Shown piece after piece: positions 1-5,049 of a DNA stretch of 5,049 bases (its first letter is position 1; each line of letters begins with the position of its first letter). Below the pieces are notes generated by a model that saw only the letters and a program-made list of their open reading frames with translations, was not told the origin of the DNA and made no database searches. The DNA comes from Phycisphaerales bacterium (GTDB lineage Bacteria > Planctomycetota > Phycisphaerae > Tepidisphaerales > Tepidisphaeraceae), in NCBI GenBank assembly GCA_028288775.1, contig JAQGHP010000213.1:1-5049 (forward strand), read 5' to 3'. Made by a program: the position numbers and the translations under genes.

Positions 1-1
1 C

Positions 2-418
2 TACGCGGACCTGCTTATCTCCCAGTGCAAAGACTCTCGCGACATGACCGGCCACTATCCGCCGATCTGCTACCCCTCCAACGGGGAGCCGGAGATCAAT
101 TCGCGGCCGTTTCGTTTGAATGTGAACGGCAGGTGGATTTGTGGCATCGAATACCACTTCACGGCCCGGCCCGACACGAACTCGGGAATGGTGCGCAAGA
201 GCGTCTATAACTTTTTTGTCGTGCCCGGGAAGGGCGTTGTGCCCGATATCAGCGATGTACGGGCGGCGGCGGCGAATTACCAGCGGCGGGTCTTCGGGGC
301 CGCACAGTTCCAGGTCGTCATGGACGCGGACCATCCGCAGGAAGACCGCGACCAGGTCTTCATCACCCTGATCGGCGCGGACCCGGACCTCATCGGGGTC
401 CTCGACGCCGCACAGTAG
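2..418 (+). CDS. EpsI-family (DUF3485) exosortase-associated protein, 3' part only
   Basis: This is the C-terminal 138 residues of a gene whose reading frame is open to the left edge, so the true start lies outside the window; the first in-frame ATG (44) is internal, because coding sequence continues upstream as YADLLISQCKDSRD. The segment SRDMTGHYPPICYPSNGE (about residues 12-29 of the visible part) matches the His-Pro...Cys-Tyr-Pro...Gly signature that I associate with EpsI/DUF3485 proteins. After it come beta-rich stretches (RWICGIEYHFTA, SVYNFFVVPGKG) and an amphipathic helix ending in DAAQ. EpsI proteins accompany exosortases in exopolysaccharide loci and are sometimes fused to the exosortase C-terminus; their biochemical role is not established. 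The stop (TAG 416-418) is 26 bases before the Wzz/kinase start, which suggests one operon. Whether this gene is stand-alone or the tail of an exosortase-EpsI fusion cannot be decided here. The family call rests on a short motif plus context. Confidence 0.78.
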   Translation, partial: YADLLISQCKDSRDMTGHYPPICYPSNGEPEINSRPFRLNVNGRWICGIEYHFTARPDTNSGMVRKSVYNFFVVPGKGVVPDISDVRAAAANYQRRVFGAAQFQVVMDADHPQEDRDQVFITLIGADPDLIGVLDAAQ

Positions 419-444
419 ATTGCAAACGGGAAAGTCGGCAGAAC

Positions 445-2667
445 ATGAGCCAAGAAATCCAACTATCGTCCAGCGGCCAAGGCCTCCCCACGCCGGCGAC
501 CCCCTGGGGTTCGTCGGGCTCTCTGGGCGCGCCACAGCAACCCCAGCACACGCCGATCGTCAAGATTCACCGCCTGCTGCGCGGCCGCTACGCGGTGGCG
601 CTGCTGCTCGCCGCGGTCTTCGCCGGCGCGGGCGCAGCCGCGGGTTTCTTCCTGCCGCGGCCGGCGATGGAGAGCGTGGGGCTGATCGAGATCAAGCCAT
701 ATACTCCGACGCCCGATGCCGAAAAATATATCCCCCTCTATCCGTTTTACGTCAGCAACATCATTGCAAAGCTACACAGCGAGCGGGTCATCAAGGAAGC
801 GATGCGCAATCCCGATTGGTTGGCGCATCGACCGGGCAAATCGTCCGAAGCGGTCATCGAGTTTTCCAACAACCTTGTTGTCAAAGCACTGCCGAACACA
901 CCATTGATCCAAGTCACTTACACCGATGACCGGAAGGATTCTAAGGAAGTCTGCCCTATTGCCGTCGCTTCGTTGATCAAGACCTACCAGGATCTCTACG
1001 GCAATGAAGACGTTCGCGACTTGGACCTCCGTATCGACTATTGGAAGGAGCAATCGAGGAACTTGGGTCAACAAATCCTTTCCAAAACCCTGCTGATTAA
1101 TCAGTATTTGGAAACGCTTGGCCAGCAGCCAGAAGTAGTGCTCCAAAACGAGATACAGAACTACGCCGCGTCCGAAAAGGAAATTCACGTTCGCCAGCAG
1201 ATGCTCTATGATTGGGAAACGGAGCTCAACCTTGCCCAATCAACGGTGTCCAAAACGCCTTATACTGTCGAAGATTTGGCCCGCGTGGACCCGGGAATGC
1301 AGGCGATGTACCAGCTCCTTGTGCAGGAGCAGAATGCGCTCAGCCAGGCGGGCACATTTCAAGGCCAGAACAACCCGCGCATGCAGATGTTGAGCAACGC
1401 GGTCGAGCTTCGCAAGGCGAGCATCGAAAAGAACGCCAAGCTCCTTCGAGAGCAGTTCTTCATCATGCAAAGGCCCGACAGCACCGGCGGCGTGTTGATT
1501 CCCAAGGACCTCACGCCCAAACGCCTAGAACTCGCGCAGATGAAAGAAACTCTCGCGAAGCAAAAGCGGGAAATGGACGAGCTGAGCCGGCGGACGGGCG
1601 AGGTGAACACATTCAAGGCGGAGGTCGCCAAGCTCGATGAATCGCTCTCATTGGCCAAGAAGAAACTCGAAGAATTCGAAACCCAGAAGCATTTCGCCAC
1701 GGTCTTTTCCGTCGTCGATCCCGCCAGTAGCCCGAGGGTTTCCGCCGACCGGCGCATCGCGTTCACCGCGCTCGGCTTCCTGGCTGGCGGCGGGTTGCCG
1801 GTGTGCCTGATGCTGCTGGCCGGGCTCCTCAATCCCCGCTACCGCTACTCGGACGAGACCACCGGCGAGCAGACCATGGGCCTTACGCTCTTGGGCATTC
1901 TGCCCGATCTGCCCGACCGCCTGAGCGACCCGGAGCAGGCTTCCATCGCGGCCCACTGCGTCCACCAGATCCGCACGATGTTGCAGATCAACAACGGGCC
2001 CGACGAGCGCCGGGTCGTTGCCGTCACCAGCGCCGCGCCCGGCGACGGGAAGACCAGCCTCACGCTGGCCCTGGGCCTCAGCTATGCCGCGTGCGGCACT
2101 CGCACGCTGCTGATCGACTGCGACCTGGTCGGCATGGGCCTCACCAGCCGCATGAACGTGTCCGCGCCCGAGGGCGTGCTGGAAGCCATCTCGCACCGCT
2201 CGCTGCTGGAATACATCTGCACCACCGACATCGCGGACGTGTCGATCCTCCCGGTCGGCACCGGCCAGACGCTGCACGCCAGCACGCTCTCGCCCGCGGC
2301 ACTGCGCCGCCTGATTGAGGAAGCCAAGAAGCACTTCGACACGATCCTCGTGGACACCGGCCCCGTGCTCGGCAGCATCGAGGCATCACTCGTCGCCGCC
2401 GCGGCGGACGCGGTCGTGCTGACCGTCTCCCGCGGGCAGCAGCGGCCGCTGGTTGAGAAGGCCGTGCAGCACCTGCAGGCGATCGGTGCCAAGCTGGCCG
2501 GCGTGGTCTTCAACCGCGCGCAGGCCAACGACTTCGACCGTTCCATCAGCGGGCTGTCGCTCCGGTCGGCTGCCGCGGGAAGCGGGCATCAGGCCAGCAC
2601 CCGCATCGGCCCGGTCGCACGGGCGGTGCAATCCGCGTTCAACCCGAACAGCCCGGACCAGGACTAG
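445..2667 (+). CDS. Wzz-type chain-length determinant fused to BY-kinase (Wzc-like polysaccharide co-polymerase)
   Basis: A 740-residue inner-membrane protein expected to control EPS chain length and export. Order of domains: cytoplasmic Ser/Gly/Pro-rich N-terminus (1-47); TM1 about 49-70; periplasmic Wzz region about 72-435 with long coiled-coil stretches (about 195-265 and 355-415); the Pro-rich pre-TM2 segment VVDPASSPRVSADRR (423-437); TM2 about 438-462; cytoplasmic P-loop ATPase of the BY-kinase/MinD-like type. Walker A is SAAPGDGKTS (529-538, Lys536), Walker A' is LLIDCD (555-560) and Walker B is ILVDTGP (634-640). The fused one-polypeptide form is the Wzc type. Oddities: there is no tyrosine after Tyr590, so the usual C-terminal Tyr cluster is missing, and the subunit-contact motif ExxRxxR reads HCVHQIR (504-510), keeping only the last Arg. 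The start at 445 is needed to include TM1, since the next in-frame Met (75) lies after it. Only a weak GGGAAAG (about 428-434) precedes it. GC falls sharply between about 700 and 1700, over the periplasmic domain. Family call secure; tyrosine-kinase activity uncertain. Confidence 0.94.
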   Translation: MSQEIQLSSSGQGLPTPATPWGSSGSLGAPQQPQHTPIVKIHRLLRGRYAVALLLAAVFAGAGAAAGFFLPRPAMESVGLIEIKPYTPTPDAEKYIPLYPFYVSNIIAKLHSERVIKEAMRNPDWLAHRPGKSSEAVIEFSNNLVVKALPNTPLIQVTYTDDRKDSKEVCPIAVASLIKTYQDLYGNEDVRDLDLRIDYWKEQSRNLGQQILSKTLLINQYLETLGQQPEVVLQNEIQNYAASEKEIHVRQQMLYDWETELNLAQSTVSKTPYTVEDLARVDPGMQAMYQLLVQEQNALSQAGTFQGQNNPRMQMLSNAVELRKASIEKNAKLLREQFFIMQRPDSTGGVLIPKDLTPKRLELAQMKETLAKQKREMDELSRRTGEVNTFKAEVAKLDESLSLAKKKLEEFETQKHFATVFSVVDPASSPRVSADRRIAFTALGFLAGGGLPVCLMLLAGLLNPRYRYSDETTGEQTMGLTLLGILPDLPDRLSDPEQASIAAHCVHQIRTMLQINNGPDERRVVAVTSAAPGDGKTSLTLALGLSYAACGTRTLLIDCDLVGMGLTSRMNVSAPEGVLEAISHRSLLEYICTTDIADVSILPVGTGQTLHASTLSPAALRRLIEEAKKHFDTILVDTGPVLGSIEASLVAAAADAVVLTVSRGQQRPLVEKAVQHLQAIGAKLAGVVFNRAQANDFDRSISGLSLRSAAAGSGHQASTRIGPVARAVQSAFNPNSPDQD

Positions 2668-2720
2668 CCAAGGCCGGGAACGCCGATTGCTCGAACTAGG
2701 GCCACGGCACAAAATGAATT

Positions 2721-2750
2721 TGTGGTGCAAGAGGGTGCAAAGTGGTGCAT
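2721..2750 (+). repeat. Three 10-base direct repeats (GGTGCA core) before the sugar transferase
   Basis: Three consecutive decamers, TGTGGTGCAA, GAGGGTGCAA and AGTGGTGCAT, place GGTGCA at 2724-2729, 2734-2739 and 2744-2749, with exactly 10 bases between copies, about one helical turn. They end 15 bases before the sugar transferase ATG (2765). They lie in the 97-base gap after the Wzz/kinase stop. Ten-base phasing on one helix face is a layout used by some DNA-binding regulators, so an operator is possible, but no regulator is identified. A weak promoter-like pair lies upstream (TTGCTC 2687-2692, 17-base spacer, CAAAAT 2710-2715), too poor to call on its own. The repeats are directly visible; any function is inference. 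Confidence 0.5.
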
Positions 2751-2764
2751 CGGCTGAGTAACGC

Positions 2765-4252
2765 ATGACGAGCACTGAGGTAGTTGTGTCGCCCGAAGCT
2801 TCTGCCGCAGTGGTCGTCGCCGCGCCCTCCCCCGCCGCCCCGTCCGCCACCCCGCGCACGGTGTGGGGCCTGGACCCGCTGCAACTACACAACCGCTACT
2901 GGGCCGCGCACGGCGTTCAGGTCGTCGCGCAGGGCGAGCCTTCGGAAATCATCAAGCACGCCGAGCTTTATCTGTTGGTAGACCCCGGCACGCTCGCGCT
3001 GTTTCAGCTCGGGCCGCTCATGGAGGCGCTGAACTGGATCAAGCCGCAGGTGCTGTTCGTCCGCCTGCACGATTCGCGCGACCGCGGCTACCGCGAGAAC
3101 GTCGTCCTCGACCGCTCCGATCGCTTCGTTCGCTTCCAGCGCGTTTACGACGCCTCGAGCCGGCTCACCCGCGTTGCGCTCACGCCCGATCGTGAAATCG
3201 CCCGGCTCTGGCAATCCGCGCCCGACCCGGTGAAGGGTTGGCGTCGGCTGCGGCGCTTCATCCCCCGCCACGACCGCGCCACCCGATCAACTGCCGGGAC
3301 GGTCTACGACCGTTCCACGGGCCGCGAGCTTTCGCATTTCATGCACGATCTCGTACAGACATGGCAGCGTCCCGATTCGACGGTCATGCGGGCCGGACGG
3401 GCGACGAACGGGGTATGGAAGGATCCGCAGTCGAAAATTGATTTGTCCGCCAAGTTCATCGGCCCGGTATGGGTCGGGGCCGGCCGCACGGTGGAAGCCG
3501 GCAAGACGGTCATCGGCCCCGCGGTGGTGTGGGACGACCCGGCGGTGCGCCCGGCCACCGAAGCCATCGAGTGGCTCGACATCCAGCCCACCACCCCCCC
3601 GCCGCCCCCTGACGACGGGACTCCGCGCGGCCCAGGGCCGGGCCTGCTCGACCGGGCGGCCAAGCGCGGCTTCGACCTGATCTTCAGCCTTTGCGCGATC
3701 CTCGCCACGCTGCCGCTCTATCCGTTCCTGATGCTCGCGATCTGGATCGAGGACGGCCGACCGTTCTTCTTCGCGCACCGGCGCGAAACCGTCGGCGGGC
3801 GGGAATTCTCGTGCATCAAGTTTCGCTCGATGCGCAAGGACGCCGAGAAGATGAAGGCCCTGCTCAAGGCCCGCAACCAGGCGGACGGCCCGCAGTTCTT
3901 CATCGACAACGACCCCCGCCTCACCCGCGTCGGCGGGCTGTTGCGCAAGTACAACCTCGACGAACTCCCGCAATTCTTCAACGTGCTGATCGGCGACATG
4001 TCGGTGGTCGGCCCGCGCCCCAGCCCGCGCCGCGAAAACCAGTATTGCCCCCCCTGGCGCGAGGCCCGCTTGAGCGTGCGGCCTGGCATCACCGGCCTCT
4101 GGCAGGTCAAGCGCACCCGCCGCACCGGATCGGACTTTCAGGAGTGGATCAAGTTCGACATCGAGTACGTCGAGCGCCACTCGTTCTGGCTCGACCTCAA
4201 GATCGTCTTCCAGACGGTCTCGGCGATGCTCGGCAAGATCAGCAGGTCGTGA
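2765..4252 (+). CDS. Polyprenyl-phosphate sugar-1-phosphate transferase (WcaJ/PglC-type) with N-terminal hexapeptide-like region
   Basis: A 495-residue protein whose C-terminal third (about 296-490) is a bacterial sugar transferase (PF02397-type phosphoglycosyl transferase). It is expected to transfer a sugar-1-phosphate from a nucleotide sugar to undecaprenyl phosphate on the cytoplasmic face of the membrane, the first step of EPS repeat-unit assembly. Visible motifs: AAKRGFD (298-304) leading into a hydrophobic membrane-inserted helix (about 304-327, with Pro317 and Pro320); RRETVGGREF (339-348) and IKFRSM (351-356); the catalytic Asp-Glu pair in NLDELPQ (397-403, D399/E400); GDMSVVGPRP (410-419); and RPGITGLWQV (439-448). 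The N-terminal half has no membrane segments and no CoA-binding-like domain of the WcaJ type. It holds an Ala/Pro-rich start (1-30), a conserved-looking globular region (about 35-220), hexapeptide-like turns (about 225-256: FIGPVW, VGAGRT, VEAGKT, VIGPAV) and a Pro-rich linker (275-292). An in-frame TAA at 2759-2761 makes ATG 2765 the earliest ATG. No clear Shine-Dalgarno is present. The sugar specificity cannot be read. Confidence 0.93.
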   Translation: MTSTEVVVSPEASAAVVVAAPSPAAPSATPRTVWGLDPLQLHNRYWAAHGVQVVAQGEPSEIIKHAELYLLVDPGTLALFQLGPLMEALNWIKPQVLFVRLHDSRDRGYRENVVLDRSDRFVRFQRVYDASSRLTRVALTPDREIARLWQSAPDPVKGWRRLRRFIPRHDRATRSTAGTVYDRSTGRELSHFMHDLVQTWQRPDSTVMRAGRATNGVWKDPQSKIDLSAKFIGPVWVGAGRTVEAGKTVIGPAVVWDDPAVRPATEAIEWLDIQPTTPPPPPDDGTPRGPGPGLLDRAAKRGFDLIFSLCAILATLPLYPFLMLAIWIEDGRPFFFAHRRETVGGREFSCIKFRSMRKDAEKMKALLKARNQADGPQFFIDNDPRLTRVGGLLRKYNLDELPQFFNVLIGDMSVVGPRPSPRRENQYCPPWREARLSVRPGITGLWQVKRTRRTGSDFQEWIKFDIEYVERHSFWLDLKIVFQTVSAMLGKISRS

Positions 4253-4255
4253 AAA

Positions 4256-4311
4256 AGTAGGCAGAGGGAAGTAGGCAATAGGCAGAAGGTAGCAGGCAGT
4301 ATGCAGAGGGG
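4256..4311 (+). repeat. Array of eight degenerate heptamers (consensus AGTAGGC)
   Basis: Starting four bases after the sugar transferase stop, the sequence divides without gaps into eight 7-mers: AGTAGGC, AGAGGGA, AGTAGGC, AATAGGC, AGAAGGT, AGCAGGC, AGTATGC, AGAGGGG. All share the A-x-x-A/G-x-G pattern, and two are identical. It is intergenic, purine-rich and unlike the surrounding coding DNA. It pairs with an opposite-strand version of the same repeat at 4364-4391. The 7-base periodicity is seen directly; origin by slippage or by a repeat family spread through the genome is inference. Confidence 0.75.
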
Positions 4312-4387
4312 GAGAGATATCGCGATTTTCCAACTTTACAACTCGGTTTTGCCCCGCATTTCTGCCTTCTGCCTACTGCCTACTGCC
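4267..4387. repeat. Long imperfect inverted repeat (26-base arms, 69-base loop)
   Basis: Arm 4267-4292 is complementary to arm 4362-4387 at 23 of 26 positions, with one further T-G wobble (4290/4364) and two mismatches (4269/4385 and 4278/4376). The arms are made of the heptamer repeats on either side of an AT-richer centre. In RNA this would make a strong stem between the sugar transferase and the TPR gene. It is not a classical intrinsic terminator: the loop is 69 bases and no T-run follows the second arm. It could protect the upstream mRNA end, separate expression of the two genes, or be a repetitive extragenic element. Pairing is seen; role is inference. Confidence 0.7.
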
Positions 4388-4391
4388 ATCT
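4364..4391 (-). repeat. Opposite-orientation heptamer array (GCCTACT-type), four units
   Basis: The + strand reads GCCTTCT, GCCTACT, GCCTACT, GCCATCT, the reverse complement of the AGTAGGC-type heptamers at 4256-4311. The last unit is degenerate. It ends 11 bases before the TPR gene start (4403) and forms the second arm of the inverted repeat. A 7-base unit occurring in both orientations around a unique centre suggests a mobile or duplicated palindromic element rather than simple slippage, but no target-site duplication is evident. Confidence 0.7.
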
Positions 4392-4402
4392 AGGTCTTCG
4401 CT

Positions 4403-5049
4403 ATGAACATTCGACCCAAGACAATCCGCCGGCTTTTCGTGTTGTTCGTTGGGCTTCTGATCGTCGTCGGGGCGGGCGTGCTGATGTGGGTGAACCGCCA
4501 CCCCACCGACGCCGCGGATATCGCCCGCCTGCGCGCTCAAGGCATGTCGCACTACCAGTCGGGGGACTACGCGAACTCGCTGACCGAGTTGGGCGATTAC
4601 ATTCACAAAGCCAAGGCGCAGGACACTGACCCCGAAGCCCTCTTCGCCTACGCCACGTCCCGCATCAAGGTGGAGGCGCCCCGGTCGCACCATCTCTACG
4701 AAGGACTTCAGCTCTTCCAGCGCTACCTGGAAATCAAGCCCAACGACGAGAAGGCCCGGCACCAATTGCTCGAGCTCTACGCGACGCTAAGCTACAACAC
4801 CGAAGCCGTCCGTCTGGCGGACGAGCTGTTGTCGAAAAACCCGCGCGACGCGGAGGCGCTCAAGTTCAAGACCATCGCGCTGAACAAGCAGCACAAGTTC
4901 GACGAGGCGCTGGCCGTCAGCGGCAGGCTCAACGAGCTTTCGCCGCAGGACCTCGTTTCGCAGGTGGTCACGCTGGAGTTGCTGTCGGAATTGCAGACGC
5001 CACCCGCCGGGCTGGTTTCCCACGCCGAGGCCTTGCGGCAGGCCCACCC
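4403..5049 (+). CDS. Membrane-anchored TPR protein, 5' part (continues past right edge)
   Basis: The frame is open from ATG 4403 to the window end (215 complete codons and two bases), so the C-terminus is missing. The protein begins MNIRPKTIRR, positively charged, followed by one hydrophobic segment (about 11-30, LFVLFVGLLIVVGAGVLMWV), which predicts an inner-membrane anchor with the rest outside the cytoplasm. At least four TPR-like helical pairs follow: about 42-75 (AQGMSHYQSGDYANSLTELG), 79-114 (ending FQRYLEIKPND), 115-148 (ending ELLSKNPRD) and 149-182 (KHKFDEAL-like turn, seen as KQHKFDEAL, ending LNELSPQD). TPR proteins mediate protein contacts and commonly accompany EPS/exosortase loci as assembly or export scaffolds; no enzymatic motif is visible. 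ATG 4403 is supported because it precedes the basic residues and membrane segment. A weak TAGG (4391-4394) lies 8 bases upstream. It is separated from the sugar transferase by the 150-base repeat-bearing gap, so it may be transcribed or expressed separately. Confidence 0.87.
   Translation, partial: MNIRPKTIRRLFVLFVGLLIVVGAGVLMWVNRHPTDAADIARLRAQGMSHYQSGDYANSLTELGDYIHKAKAQDTDPEALFAYATSRIKVEAPRSHHLYEGLQLFQRYLEIKPNDEKARHQLLELYATLSYNTEAVRLADELLSKNPRDAEALKFKTIALNKQHKFDEALAVSGRLNELSPQDLVSQVVTLELLSELQTPPAGLVSHAEALRQAH

Noticed and set aside
44..418. EpsI-like gene starting at ATG 44
   Set aside because: The same frame is open to the left edge and the upstream residues (DLLISQCKDSRD) look like part of the conserved domain, so this Met is internal.
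1803..2318. Plus-strand frame (171 codons) overlapping the kinase gene
   Set aside because: Out-of-frame Arg/Pro/His/Ala-rich translation; the Walker motifs are in the other frame.
1648..2334. Minus-strand open frame (228 codons) opposite the kinase domain
   Set aside because: Shadow of the GC-rich kinase coding sequence; low-complexity Gly/Ala/Arg/Gln translation with no motif.
4319..4326. Perfect 8-base palindrome ATCGCGAT in the hairpin loop
   Set aside because: Too short to be significant alone and the symmetry stops at the next base on each side.
3287..4333. Long minus-strand open frame (348 codons) opposite the sugar transferase
   Set aside because: It lies antisense to a gene with clear catalytic motifs, and its translation is the Arg/Ala/Asp/Glu-rich type produced by antisense of GC-rich codons; no domain is recognisable.
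4335..4363. Possible promoter for the TPR gene (TTTACA at 4335-4340)
   Set aside because: The -35-like hexamer is good but every -10 candidate at 15-18 base spacing is poor, and the region is part of the hairpin loop and arm.
4267..4387. Intrinsic terminator after the sugar transferase
   Set aside because: The loop is 69 bases and no T-run follows the second arm, so I list it as an inverted repeat instead.

Overview
The window is GC-rich, with all four genes on the + strand. It reads as part of an exopolysaccharide (EPS) biosynthesis locus of the exosortase-associated kind. The content fits a member of the Planctomycetota: an EpsI-like exosortase companion, a Wzz-type chain-length protein fused to a BY-kinase, a one-membrane-segment sugar transferase with an unusual N-terminal half, and a membrane-anchored TPR protein. 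Weak or absent Shine-Dalgarno sequences are compatible with that group. The taxon is inferred from gene style and composition, not from a marker gene.

Layout: (1) Bases 2-418 hold the 3' end of an EpsI-family (DUF3485) gene, open at the left edge. (2) After 26 bases, 445-2667 encodes a 740-residue Wzz/BY-kinase fusion. (3) A 97-base gap (2668-2764) has three GGTGCA direct repeats spaced exactly 10 bases apart and a 15-codon ORF ending just before the next start. (4) Bases 2765-4252 encode a 495-residue polyprenyl-phosphate sugar-1-phosphate transferase. Its catalytic domain is C-terminal and sits behind a soluble region with hexapeptide-like repeats. (5) A 150-base gap (4253-4402) carries heptamer repeats (AGTAGGC-type) in opposite orientations, which can fold into a long imperfect hairpin. 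(6) Bases 4403-5049 begin a TPR protein with one N-terminal membrane anchor, open at the right edge.

How the genes could work together (inference from families): the sugar transferase starts the repeat unit by placing a sugar-1-phosphate on undecaprenyl phosphate. The Wzz/BY-kinase protein would control chain length and export through cycles of ATP binding and oligomerisation. EpsI and the TPR protein are accessory factors typical of exosortase/EPS loci. The exosortase itself is not visible; it may lie just upstream or be fused to the EpsI domain.

The most notable signals are these: a sharp GC and GC3 drop confined to the periplasmic domain of the Wzz/kinase gene; a kinase C-terminus with no tyrosine and a degraded oligomerisation motif; the domain architecture of the sugar transferase; and the two intergenic repeat structures. 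No tRNA, rRNA, CRISPR array or transposase was seen.
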